Shown here: positions 9,046 to 18,863 of the stretch, in pieces
How the letters are laid out: each line of letters begins with the position of its first letter
Position numbering within the stretch: the stretch's first letter is position 1
Source of the DNA: Paractinoplanes atraurantiacus
GTDB taxonomy: Bacteria > Actinomycetota > Actinomycetes > Mycobacteriales > Micromonosporaceae
DNA length: 64,000 bases
Direction of reading: 5' to 3'
Assembly: GCF_900215205.1 (NCBI RefSeq)
Contig: NZ_OBDY01000004.1
Location: 168,348 to 232,347 of the forward strand
Made by a program: the position numbers and the translations under genes
The notes under the pieces: generated by a model
Databases searched by the model: none
Seen by the model: only the letters and a program-made list of their open reading frames with translations
What the model was told of the DNA's origin: nothing

Positions 9046-9500
9046 CCAACTCCCGCGGCGCGTCGCGACCCCATTCCCGCAGCGCAGCCTCCGCGGCGCC
9101 TCGCCCGCGACCCAACCCCCGCAGCGCAACCCCGCCGCGCGTCGGCCGCGACCCAACTCCCCCAGCGCCCCGCAACGCATCCCCCTCGGCACGTCGCCCG
9201 GGACCCAACTTCCGCAGCGCAACCCCGCCGCGCGTCGGCCGCGACCCAACTCCCCCAGCGCCCCGCAGCGCAACCCCCGCGGCACGTCGCCCGCGACCCA
9301 ACCTCCGCAGCGCAACCCCGCCGCGCGTCGGCCGCGACCCAACTCCCCCAGCGCCCCGCAACGCAACCCCCGCCGCGCGTTGGCCGCGACCCAACCCCCG
9401 CAGCGCAACCCCGCCGCGCGTTGGCCGCGACCCAACTCCCCCAGCGCCCCGCAACGCAACCCCCGCGGCACGTCGCCCGGGACCCAACTTCCGCGGCGCC
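9046..9500. repeat. 93-bp GC-rich tandem repeat array
   Basis: Four near-identical 93-bp units begin at 9103, 9196, 9289 and 9382, with degenerate flanking copies. Each unit carries three variants of a CGACCCAACnCCCnCAGCGC-type word. Period 93 is divisible by three and has no stop in most frames, so long false ORFs appear on both strands. No unit has a start codon with a ribosome site. The array sits directly after the AAC(3)-like stop and before the dispersed element copy A. Confidence 0.9.
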
Positions 9501-9549
9501 CTCGCAGCGCAACCACTCGCACCGCGTCATCCGCGCCGGCGGTTTCGCG

Positions 9550-9635
9550 TTTTCCACAGGTCGTGAGCTGCTGTCCACAGGGGGCCGACGCGATCTCGCC
9601 GCTTTCCGTCAGAATGGGACGGGACGGGGGCCCCC
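9550..9635 (+). repeat. Dispersed intergenic element, copy A
   Basis: Two CCACAG words (TTTTCCACA at 9550, CTGTCCACA at 9571) are followed by GATCTCGC, TTTCCGTCAGA and a GGGGGCC run. The same order occurs in copy B at 25913-25988, aligned with only small gaps. The words resemble actinobacterial DnaA boxes (TTGTCCACA). The rest of this gene-free stretch to 9735 holds nothing I can name. Confidence 0.65.
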
Positions 9636-9735
9636 TTGGGAGGGCGGGGTCTGCGGTCTGAAGGCGTGGCTCCGCGCGGCGCGTCATGCCATGACGGAAC
9701 CTGCTTTTCGGGGCCTCTGGCGGCGTACGCAATGG

Positions 9736-10587
9736 TTATTTGGATTCGAGTTTGCCGTTTTCGTCGGGCTCGATCGGCCAGGTTCCGGCGGAGATGTTCA
9801 GGGCCGAGTGCAGGTAGGCCGTGCTGACGCGCTGGATGAGGGCTACGCGGTCGGGGCTCTCGTCGGTGGTCTCGGTGACGTTGTAGCCGGTGATGCCGCC
9901 CAGCGAGTGTTCGCCGCCGAAGAGGGTGAGCAAGGTTTTCGGGGACGGGCTCTGGAAGTAGGCGTCGGTGAACCAGTCGGGGCCGCGCGTGGTCAGGGCC
10001 GACTGGTCGCTGTCGCCGGCGACGATCAGGGCCGGCGTGGTCATCGTGGTGAAGTCCGGGTTCATGAAGGCGAAGTGCTCGGCGGCGAACGGCACCAGGC
10101 CGCCCTTGCCGGCGGGGGCCAGCAGGACGCCCGCCTTGACGCGCGGGTCGGGCATGGCGAAGTCGTCGCCGTCGACCCTCGCGCCCAGCAGCATGCCGGC
10201 GCTCTGGGCGCCCCACGAGTGACCGGCGACGGCGACCCGGCCGCAGTCGATCGTGCCCGGGATGACGCTCTCGATCAGGTCGAGCGCGTCGAGGATCCGG
10301 GTCAGGTCCTCGACGCGGATCTTCCAGATCTGCGGGGTGCGTGGGTCGTCCGCGGGCAGGGCCAGCTTGCGCGAGTCGAGGTGGGTGGGCTGGACCACGA
10401 CTAAGCCGTTCGCGGCCCAATGGTCGGCCAGCGGGGCGTAGCCGTCGAGGGATTCGCCGTAACCGTGCGAGAAGAGCACGACCGGAAGGTTGGTGCCGGT
10501 GGTCGGCGCGGTGACCCGTACGGCCAGATCCGTACCGCGGCCCGGCGCTGGAACGACGACAGGTTTGACCGAGACGATGGTGTTCAT
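9736..10587 (-). CDS. Alpha/beta hydrolase (dienelactone hydrolase/chlorophyllase-like)
   Basis: 283 residues. Nucleophile elbow AVAGHSWGAQSA (GxSxG, Ser about residue 124), oxyanion-hole strand VVLFSHGYGES, acid strand LIVAGDSDQSA, and a late GGEHSLGG carrying the probable catalytic His. This is the full triad of a single-domain hydrolase. There is no signal peptide, so it is cytoplasmic. It is divergent from the TetR gene at 10690 and the 102-nt gap contains two palindromes, so TetR repression of this gene is likely. Ester substrate unknown. Confidence 0.85.
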   Translation of the reverse strand: MNTIVSVKPVVVPAPGRGTDLAVRVTAPTTGTNLPVVLFSHGYGESLDGYAPLADHWAANGLVVVQPTHLDSRKLALPADDPRTPQIWKIRVEDLTRILDALDLIESVIPGTIDCGRVAVAGHSWGAQSAGMLLGARVDGDDFAMPDPRVKAGVLLAPAGKGGLVPFAAEHFAFMNPDFTTMTTPALIVAGDSDQSALTTRGPDWFTDAYFQSPSPKTLLTLFGGEHSLGGITGYNVTETTDESPDRVALIQRVSTAYLHSALNISAGTWPIEPDENGKLESK

Positions 10588-10616
10588 ACGAACTCCCGTT
10601 CTGACATCATGAACAA

Positions 10617-10659
10617 GCGGAACCTTGTTCCGCTAAGAACCATACGGAACCTTGTTCCG
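10617..10659. promoter_or_regulatory. Twin TetR operator sites
   Basis: Two copies of the palindrome CGGAAC-CTT-GTTCCG: 10617-10633 (with one extra G/C pair) and 10645-10659, centres 27 bp apart, between the divergent hydrolase and TetR starts. Perfect arms and repetition make this the probable binding site of the TetR protein on both promoters. Confidence 0.8.
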
Positions 10660-10689
10660 GTTAGCAAGGGAAGAGCGAGGAGAGCGACT

Positions 10690-11226
10690 GTGACGAAGCG
10701 CGCCGACGCCCGGCGGAATGAGAAGGCCCTGCTCGACGCGGCCGCGGCCGCGTTCGTGGAATCAGGCGTGGACGCGCCCGTGCGCGACATCGCCGCGAAG
10801 GCCGGAGTGGGCGTCGGGACGATCTACCGCCATTTCCCGGCCCGCTCCGACCTGATCGTCGCGGTGTTCCGGCACCAGGTGCAGGAGTGCGCGGCGGCCG
10901 GGCCCGAGCTGCTGGCGAGCAGCACGTCGCCGCACGAGGCGCTGAGGCGGTGGATCGACCTGTTCGCCGACTTCCTCGTCACCAAGCACGGGCTGCCGGA
11001 GGCGCTGAACGCGGGCGACCTGCACGCGTACTTCCTGGAACGTCTCGTGCCCGTCTGCGCCGAGATCGTGGGCGCCGCGACCGAGGCCGGCCAGATCGTG
11101 CCCGGCATCAACCCGGTCGGGCTGCTGCGCGGCGTGGGCAACCTCTGCATCGGCGCGGGCCGCGACGACGGCTACGACGCGCGCCAGATGATCGGCTTCC
11201 TGATCGAGGGCCTGCGGAAGGACTAG
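10690..11226 (+). CDS. TetR/AcrR-family repressor
   Basis: 178 residues. N-terminal TetR DNA-binding domain (NEKALLDAAAAAFVESGVDA, then GVGVGTIYRHFPARSDLI, recognition helix), followed by a helical ligand domain. GTG start at 10690 with AGGAG 8 nt upstream. Expected to bind the two palindromes at 10617-10659 and to control itself and the alpha/beta hydrolase. Its stop codon overlaps the stop of the converging exoribonuclease gene. Confidence 0.92.
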   Translation: MTKRADARRNEKALLDAAAAAFVESGVDAPVRDIAAKAGVGVGTIYRHFPARSDLIVAVFRHQVQECAAAGPELLASSTSPHEALRRWIDLFADFLVTKHGLPEALNAGDLHAYFLERLVPVCAEIVGAATEAGQIVPGINPVGLLRGVGNLCIGAGRDDGYDARQMIGFLIEGLRKD

Positions 11227-12611
11227 GCCGGCTCGAACTGCACTTTGCGGGTGGCGGGGTCGGCCAGGGTGAGGCGCACCTGGGCGCGGGTGCCCACCGG
11301 CAGTCCGCCCTTGCAGCGGGCCCGTACGGCCGGGTCGTCGATCGCGATGGTCCCGTCGGCGTCGAGCACGCCGGCCGCGAAGACCTCACCGACCCGGCCC
11401 TGCAACAGCACGGCCTCGGCCAGGTCGATCGCGCCGCGGTCGGCCGCGCCGGCCACCCGGTCGGAGTCGGCCATCACCTTCGGCAGCTTGGGCAGCGCCT
11501 CCCGGGCCCAGTCCGGCACCGGCTGACCGGCGGCCAGAGCCAGGCAGACCTCGGTGGCGTAGCGGTCGGCCAGCCGACGAAGCGGGGCGGTGACATGGGC
11601 GTACGGCGAACCGACCCCACCGTGCCCGGTCAGCGCCGGCGCCGAGCCGTCGAAGGCCGTGTACGCGGCGCCGCGCAACAGGTCGGCCGCCTGCTCGAGG
11701 AAGGCGGCACCGCGCGGCGTCGACGGGTCGGCCGTGGCCACGACCTCACCGACCGGCGCGCCGCCCGGCCACAGCACCCCGAGCGACTTGGCGGCGGCCT
11801 GAAGCTTCACGACGGCCTCGGGCTTCGGCGGCGGCATCGTGCGCAGCAGGCCGACACCACCGCGCAGCATCAGATCGGCCGCGGCCATGCCGGTCAGCAG
11901 CGAGATCTGCGCGTTGTGCTCCTCGACCGGCAGCGGCGCCCGCAACACCAGCCGCCAGCCATCACCGTCACGCTCCACCTCCTGCTCGGGCAGGGGCAGG
12001 TTGACGGCGCCGCGCTCGCCGGCCCGCTTGGCCAGCAAAGATCCGAGCTCGGGCAACAGCGCGTACGGCTCGGCGGCCGTGCCGGCATCGACCTCACGCT
12101 GCACGCTCGCGTAGTCGAGCTTGGCCCGGCTCCGCACCCGGGCCCGGCCGACCTCCACGCCGGTCATGGCACCGTCGGCGTCCAGGTCGATGGTCCAGAC
12201 GACGGCGAGCCGCTCGACGTCGGCGAACAGGCTCACGGCCCCCTCGCTCAGCACGGGCGGATGCAGCGGGATGCGCCCGTCGGGCAGGTAGATCGTCTGT
12301 CCCCGGGCCCAGGTCTCGGCCTCGAGAGGCCCACCCGGCCGTACGAAGGAGGCGACATCGGCGATCGCGTAGAGCACCCGGTAGCCGCCGTCGCGGCGGC
12401 TCAGATGCATCGCTTGATCGAGATCCTGCGACGAAGCCGGATCGATAGTCACAAAAGCCACATCGGTGAGGTCGACCGCCGCCGCAACGGGCTGGTCGGC
12501 CGCCGCTTCCGCCTCGGCCATCGCCTCAGCCGGGAACTCCCCCGGCAGCTTCAACTCCCGCCGCAGCCCGGCGAAGTCGATTTCCGGAGCCCACACCCGT
12601 CTGATCGGCAC
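11223..12611 (-). CDS. RNB-domain exoribonuclease (RNase II/R family)
   Basis: 462 residues. RNB catalytic motif FVTIDPASSQDLDQAMHL (metal-binding Asp residues) near residue 55, YAIADVASFV, GQTIYLPDGRIPLHPP and the C-terminal HVTAPLRRLADRY. Unlike RNase R (700-800 residues) it has short flanks with little room for cold-shock domains at the N-terminus; the last 60 residues may be a reduced OB fold. Expected to degrade RNA 3' to 5'. ATG start at 12611. It converges with tetR with overlapping stop codons. Confidence 0.92.
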   Translation of the reverse strand: MPIRRVWAPEIDFAGLRRELKLPGEFPAEAMAEAEAAADQPVAAAVDLTDVAFVTIDPASSQDLDQAMHLSRRDGGYRVLYAIADVASFVRPGGPLEAETWARGQTIYLPDGRIPLHPPVLSEGAVSLFADVERLAVVWTIDLDADGAMTGVEVGRARVRSRAKLDYASVQREVDAGTAAEPYALLPELGSLLAKRAGERGAVNLPLPEQEVERDGDGWRLVLRAPLPVEEHNAQISLLTGMAAADLMLRGGVGLLRTMPPPKPEAVVKLQAAAKSLGVLWPGGAPVGEVVATADPSTPRGAAFLEQAADLLRGAAYTAFDGSAPALTGHGGVGSPYAHVTAPLRRLADRYATEVCLALAAGQPVPDWAREALPKLPKVMADSDRVAGAADRGAIDLAEAVLLQGRVGEVFAAGVLDADGTIAIDDPAVRARCKGGLPVGTRAQVRLTLADPATRKVQFEPA

Positions 12612-12637
12612 GGCTCATTCCTACCAGCACACACACG

Positions 12638-12673
12638 AGAGGAGGGCCGCGCCATCCGGCACGGCCCTCCTCT
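12638..12673 (-). terminator. Hairpin terminator after the histone H1-like gene
   Basis: Perfect 12-bp arms AGAGGAGGGCCG (12638-12649) and CGGCCCTCCTCT (12662-12673), placed 15 nt downstream of the stop of the minus-strand Ala/Lys-rich gene and before the start of the RNB gene. The T-run (TTTG) lies on the plus strand side, so it may act on either strand. Confidence 0.75.
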
Positions 12674-12688
12674 TTGTCAGTTGACGCT

Positions 12689-15600
12689 TCAGCGGGCCCG
12701 CTTGGCGGTGGCCTTTCGGGCCGTCGCCGGGCGGGCGTCGAGCATGTCCGCGGCCGGGGTGTTGCCGACGGCGGCGCGGCGAGCGGCGGCGCCCGTCGTC
12801 GCCTTGGCCACCCTGGACGCGTTGGTGGACGAGTTCTTCGCGGTCGGCCCGGACTGGCGGGTGTTCGTCGCCTTCGCGGCCCGGGTCCGGCCGGCGGTCG
12901 TCTCGTTGGCCGCCGACCGCTTCGCGGCAGGCGCGGCCGCCGGACGGTTGCCGCCCTTGGCCACCACCGGGCTCAGGCCGGCCACCTTCGCCACGGCCGA
13001 GCGCGGAGCCGCGGACGCGGCCGCCCTCTTGTTGGCAGTGGCCACCGCCGCGGTCCCGACCGCCTTCTTGGCGGGCGCCTTGGTGGCCGTCGTGGCCTTG
13101 GTGGCCGCCGTGGCCTTGGCCGCTGTTTTCCTCGCCGTGCCCGCGGCCTTGGCGGCTGTCGCCTTCGTGGCCTTAGCGGCCTTCGTAGCCTTCGTAGCCG
13201 TCGCGGTGCTGGCCGCTGCCGCCTTCGCTGCCGTCGCCGCCTTGGCCGCGCGGGCGTTGGCCGTCGCCTTGGTCGCGGTCGCCTTGGTCCCCGTCGCCCT
13301 GGTTCCGGTCGCCTTGGTGCCGGTACGGGCGGCGCCCGCGGTGGCCTTGCGGGCCGAAGCGGTGCCGGTCCGCGCGCTCTTGGCCGCCGCGGTGTTGGCG
13401 GCCGCGGTCTCCTCCATCGACGTGGAACGGCCGGCCACCTTGCGCGCCGACGCGGTCCGGCGCGACGCCGCGCTCTTGGCCGCCGCCGTGTTCGCGACGG
13501 CCGTCTCGTCGATCGCGCTCGCACGCCCCGCGACCTTGCGCGCGGAACGAGCGGCCGCGCTCTTGGCCGCCGCCGCGTTGGCCGCCGCCGTCTTGGCCGT
13601 CTCGGCCGCGCGCCCGGCCGTCTTCCGAGCCGTGGTGGCGCTCTTCGACGCCGCGCTCTTGGCCGCACCCATGTTGGCACTGGCCGTCTTGGCCACCTCG
13701 GACGAGCGCCCGGCCATCTTCCGCGACGACTCGGCCGCCTTCTTGGCCGCGCTCTTGGCCGCCGCGGTGTTGGCCGCCGCCGTCTGCGCCGTGGCCGACT
13801 TCTTCGCCGCCGCGCCGCCCTTGGCTCCGGTCGCCTTCACGCCCGCCGCCCTGGCCGCCGTGGCCGCGCCGGTCGCCTTGGCCGCTCCCGCCTTGGTGGC
13901 CTTCGCCGCCGTGGTCGCGCCGGTCGTCCTGGCCGCGCCCGCCTTGGTGGCCTTCGCCGCCGTCGCCTTAGTGCCCGTCGCCTTCGCCGCCGTCGCCTTC
14001 GCGCCCGTCGCCTTGGCCGCGGTCACCTTCGCGCCGCCCGCCCTGGTCGCCGTCGCCCCCGTGCCACTCGTCTTCATCGCAGTCGCCTTTGTGGCAGCGG
14101 CCTTCGCCGCCGTCCTGGTAGCAGTCGCCTTCGCCGCGGCTGCGGTGGTGGTCGCCTTGGTGGCCGCCTTCTTGGCCGCCGCCGTCGTGGCCTTCGCCGT
14201 CGCCGCCTTCTTCGCCGCGGTCGTCGTCGCCTTCGTGGCCGCCTTGCGCGCCGGGGTCGCTGCCTTGTTGGCGGGCGCCGTGTTGGCGGCGGCCTTGTTG
14301 GCGGGCGCCGTGCCACCGGCCGCCTTGCGGGCGCTCGGCCGCGCCGTCCCGGCGGGAGCGGCACCCTTGCCCGTGGTCCGCGCCCGCTTGGGCGTACCCC
14401 TCTTGGCCGTCCGAGCACCCGACTCGGTGGCCTCCTCCATGTCGGGCGCCGCCGCGAAGTCCTCTTCCATGTCAGCCGCCGGCGCCGACCCCTCATCGAT
14501 CGACGCGGTGGTCATGCTCGGCGAGGATCCCATGGCCGCCGCCGTACGCCGCGGCGTCACCGGCCGCCGTCCACCCCGGGCACCGGCCGTACGAGCCGGC
14601 CGCACACCTTCGCCGGCCGCAGCCCCACGAACGGCCCCGGTGAGCGCCACCCGTCCCCGCGCCGGCGCCTTGCTGCCGACCGGCTTGACCGCCCCGGTCT
14701 TGGCCGCCGACGACTTGGCCCCCGAAGCCTTGACCGCACCCTTCGGCGCCGCCGCGCCCTTCGACCCGGCCTGCTTCGGCGCGACCGCCTTGGCACCGTT
14801 CAAAGCCGCGCCCTTCGGCGTGCCGCTCTTCGACGCGGCGGCCGCACTCCCCGATGCCGGCCGCTTGGCGGCGGGCTTGGGCGCGGCGGGCTTCGGGGCC
14901 GTCGGCTTCGGCGCGGCCGGCTTGGCCGCAGCCACCCTCGACGTCTTCGCGGCGGACGCCACCTTGGCCGTGGTCACCTTCGGACCGGCGCTCTTGGCGG
15001 CGAGCGCGCGCGCGGCGACCGCGCGCGCGGCGACCGGCTTGGCGGCACCGCTCTTCGCCGCGCTCCGCTGCTTCGGCGCCACCGCCTTCACAGCGCCCAC
15101 CGCCTTCACAGCGCCCACCGCCTTCACAGCACCCGCCGCCTTCACAGCGCCCGCCGCCTTCACAGCACCCGCCGCCTTCACAGCGCCCGCCGCCTTCACA
15201 GCACCCGCCGCCCGCTCGGCAGCCTTCCCGGCAGCGGCCTTCACCGCCGCCGTCTTCGCCGCGCCCGCCTTCGCGGCAGCGGTCGTCTTAACCGCGGCGC
15301 TCTTGGAGGCAGCGGTCGTCTTCACCGCGGCGCTCTTGGAGGCGGCGGTGGTCTTCACTGCGGTCGCCTTCGCGGCGGTGGTCGTCTTCACCGCCGCACC
15401 CTTGGAGGCGGCGGTCGTCTTCACTGCGGTCGCCTTCGAGGTGGCCGGCTTCGATGCGACCGACTTCACGGCCTTCGCCGCGGCCTGCTTGCCCGCCGTG
15501 GACTTGGCCGGAGCGGACTTCGCCGCGGACGGCTTCCCGGCAGCGGACCGCGCGGCCGACGCAGCGCCAGAGCGCGCAGCCGACGCAGTGGACCGAGTGG

Positions 15601-15883
15601 TCGACGCGGCGCCAGAGCGCGCAGCCGACGCGGCGGCGGACCGGGTGGACGCGGCGGCGGACCGGGTGGACGCGGCGGCGGACCGGGTGGACGCGGCGGC
15701 GGACCGGGTAGACGCGGCGGCGGACCGGGTGGCCGACGCGGTGGATCGGGCCGTCGAGGCCGGCGTGGAGCGCTTGCCGGTGGCCGGCTTCGGGGCGCTC
15801 GCGGACCGGGACGATTTGGCGGTTAGGGTGCTTTTGCCCGCTCTTGTGGCGAGATTGGTCGGGGCCTTTTTGGCAGCGGCCAT
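12689..15883 (-). CDS. Giant Ala/Lys-rich histone H1-like protein
   Basis: 1064 residues, made almost wholly of Ala, Lys, Thr, Ser, Val, Gly and Arg, opening MAAAKKAPTNLATRAGKSTL and ending ARKATAKRAR. It contains tandem blocks: a 21-bp unit encoding SAAASTR (plus 15640-15725), an 18-bp unit encoding AVKAAG (plus 15087-15210), and many degenerate AAKATAAKA segments. Such (K/A)-rich tails occur in bacterial histone H1-like and AlgP-like proteins that bind and compact DNA. No folded domain is visible. Start at 15883 is set by AAGGAGG 9-10 nt upstream. The opposite strand has a 1.7-kb-residue open frame over the same DNA; that is a composition artefact. A nucleoid-associated role is inference. 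Confidence 0.82.
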   Translation of the reverse strand: MAAAKKAPTNLATRAGKSTLTAKSSRSASAPKPATGKRSTPASTARSTASATRSAAASTRSAAASTRSAAASTRSAAASTRSAAASAARSGAASTTRSTASAARSGAASAARSAAGKPSAAKSAPAKSTAGKQAAAKAVKSVASKPATSKATAVKTTAASKGAAVKTTTAAKATAVKTTAASKSAAVKTTAASKSAAVKTTAAAKAGAAKTAAVKAAAGKAAERAAGAVKAAGAVKAAGAVKAAGAVKAAGAVKAVGAVKAVGAVKAVAPKQRSAAKSGAAKPVAARAVAARALAAKSAGPKVTTAKVASAAKTSRVAAAKPAAPKPTAPKPAAPKPAAKRPASGSAAAASKSGTPKGAALNGAKAVAPKQAGSKGAAAPKGAVKASGAKSSAAKTGAVKPVGSKAPARGRVALTGAVRGAAAGEGVRPARTAGARGGRRPVTPRRTAAAMGSSPSMTTASIDEGSAPAADMEEDFAAAPDMEEATESGARTAKRGTPKRARTTGKGAAPAGTARPSARKAAGGTAPANKAAANTAPANKAATPARKAATKATTTAAKKAATAKATTAAAKKAATKATTTAAAAKATATRTAAKAAATKATAMKTSGTGATATRAGGAKVTAAKATGAKATAAKATGTKATAAKATKAGAARTTGATTAAKATKAGAAKATGAATAARAAGVKATGAKGGAAAKKSATAQTAAANTAAAKSAAKKAAESSRKMAGRSSEVAKTASANMGAAKSAASKSATTARKTAGRAAETAKTAAANAAAAKSAAARSARKVAGRASAIDETAVANTAAAKSAASRRTASARKVAGRSTSMEETAAANTAAAKSARTGTASARKATAGAARTGTKATGTRATGTKATATKATANARAAKAATAAKAAAASTATATKATKAAKATKATAAKAAGTARKTAAKATAATKATTATKAPAKKAVGTAAVATANKRAAASAAPRSAVAKVAGLSPVVAKGGNRPAAAPAAKRSAANETTAGRTRAAKATNTRQSGPTAKNSSTNASRVAKATTGAAARRAAVGNTPAADMLDARPATARKATAKRAR
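15087..15210. repeat. 18-bp in-frame tandem repeat within H1-like gene
   Basis: Seven or more copies of an 18-bp unit of the type GCCTTCACAGCGCCCACC, differing mainly at AGCGCC/AGCACC and ACC/GCC, encode alternating AVKAAG/AVKAVG. The unit is a multiple of three, so copy number changes keep the frame. Confidence 0.85.
15640..15725. repeat. 21-bp in-frame tandem repeat within H1-like gene
   Basis: About four near-perfect copies of a 21-bp unit (GTGGACGCGGCGGCGGACCG plus one base), encoding the heptad SAAASTR on the minus strand. Near identity of the copies suggests recent expansion. Confidence 0.85.
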
Positions 15884-15975
15884 CAGGGTGTTCCTCCTTG
15901 CGAATGACTGCGGGCTCGTCTCCGCCTGGAGACTGCGAAGATCCGGCTTGGACTCAGGGACGTCGGAGCCGGCTT

Positions 15976-16182
15976 TTAGCTGACCTCCCCGGTCCAGCGG
16001 GCATCCTCGGCATCCCAATCGGCATTGCGCTTCTCGACCGTCTCGAGAGCCCGCGTCGCTTCGTCAGCCGTGGCGTAGGGGCCGAGCCGAAACTGGGCGG
16101 GACACAGGTCCTCGCCGGTCTCGACCCGACTGTCGCGAAGGCACCAGAAGTAGCCGCCTCCGCCGGGCCCACTGTCGTTCAT
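15976..16182 (-). CDS. Small SPOR-like domain protein
   Basis: 68 residues from the ATG at 16182 (MNDSGPGGGGYFWCLRDSRV), ending RNADWDAEDARWTGEVS. The middle RLGPYATADEATRALETVEK is typical of the short SPOR-like proteins found in actinomycetes, which read as a half peptidoglycan-binding fold. Two Cys (CLRD, EDLC) may pair. An upstream in-frame ATG at 16230 would add 16 residues with no family support. There is no signal peptide. It lies 92 nt upstream of the H1-like gene on the same strand. Confidence 0.72.
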   Translation of the reverse strand: MNDSGPGGGGYFWCLRDSRVETGEDLCPAQFRLGPYATADEATRALETVEKRNADWDAEDARWTGEVS

Positions 16183-16271
16183 GCAATCACTCTGCACCTC
16201 AAACCGACCATCCGCCACCGATTCGGGCAAAAAGTCCTAGATTTCCACAATGGAGGATGAGGCGTACGCAA

Positions 16272-16308
16272 CAAAAACCGCCCCGGCCGTAACCCGGCCG
16301 GGGCGGTT
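16272..16308 (-). terminator. Rho-independent terminator of asd
   Basis: Perfect 13-bp arms AACCGCCCCGGCC (16276-16288) and GGCCGGGGCGGTT (16296-16308) with a 7-nt loop. On the minus strand the hairpin is followed by TTTTTG. It lies 15 nt after the asd stop. Confidence 0.9.
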
Positions 16309-16322
16309 CGCGTCAGCGGAGC

Positions 16323-18255
<1,933 letters not shown>

Positions 18256-18263
18256 AAAACGGG

Positions 18264-18863
18264 TCAGGCGGTCTTCGGCTTGTAGGCCCAGTGCCACGGC
18301 TCGCGGGGCACGTTCTCGACGAAGCCGTACTTGTCGGCGTTCTTGCGCATCCAGGCCTGGGCCTTCGAGTCGAGGTCCAGGTCGGTGGCCATGCCCCAGC
18401 CGTGTTCGCTGGTGCCGGGCTTGGCCGCCAGGCCGCCCTGCGAGTACAGGCCCTTGCGGCGGGCCAGATCGACCTGTTCCTCGTACGGGCGGTACGAGTC
18501 CGTGATGCCGATGGTCACGCCTTCGCGCTTGGCGTCGGCGATCATCTGGTTCAGGCCCTGCGCGGCCGGCGCCCACAACTTGTGGCGGGTGCTGCCGACC
18601 TGTTCCAGCGCGTTGGCCGGGATCTTGCCGTTGCCGTAGGCGGCCAGCTCGGTCGGGATGCCCTTGCTGTTGAGGGTGAAGGAACGGGCGGACGTGCCGG
18701 CCGTGTTGGTGGTGCCGGACATCGCTTCCTGAAGTTTGGCCGCGAAGTCGTCGCCCGAGCCGCCGCCCTGCACCGTCGTCGGCTGGGCCTGGGCGGTCTT
18801 GGCCGCCTGCTGGGTCTGTAGCGCGATCATCCGGCTCTGGATGTCGGCGATGCGCGAGTTCAC
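18264..18863 (-). CDS. M15-family D-Ala-D-Ala carboxypeptidase-like protein
   Basis: About 199 residues. The C-terminal ~110 residues carry VanY/M15 zinc ligands: SYRPYEEQ, GTSEHGWGMATDLDL (SxHGxGxAxD) and PWHWAY (final HxW His). The first ~70 residues form a helical, Gln-rich leader without a signal peptide, unusual for an enzyme of the cell wall. GTG at 18863 overlaps the ribA stop as GTGA, indicating coupled translation; a GTG at 18878 has AGGAG too close to it. Cuts D-Ala peptide bonds in peptidoglycan stems if exported. Confidence 0.8.
   Translation of the reverse strand: MNSRIADIQSRMIALQTQQAAKTAQAQPTTVQGGGSGDDFAAKLQEAMSGTTNTAGTSARSFTLNSKGIPTELAAYGNGKIPANALEQVGSTRHKLWAPAAQGLNQMIADAKREGVTIGITDSYRPYEEQVDLARRKGLYSQGGLAAKPGTSEHGWGMATDLDLDSKAQAWMRKNADKYGFVENVPREPWHWAYKPKTA

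Noticed and set aside
9550..9579. DnaA boxes as a replication origin
   Set aside because: Only two imperfect words, no dnaA/dnaN/recF neighbours and no AT-rich unwinding region; treated as a dispersed element instead.
9045..9732. Several 190-400 codon frames in both directions across the 93-bp array
   Set aside because: The repeat period is a multiple of three, so any stop-free frame stays open. No start with a ribosome site and no protein-like composition.
10887..15983. Very long plus-strand open frame opposite the H1-like gene
   Set aside because: It is antisense to an Ala/Lys-rich gene with a strong ribosome site; GC-rich codons AAG/GCC read as CTT/GGC on the other strand and lack stops. 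It also crosses the TetR and RNB genes.
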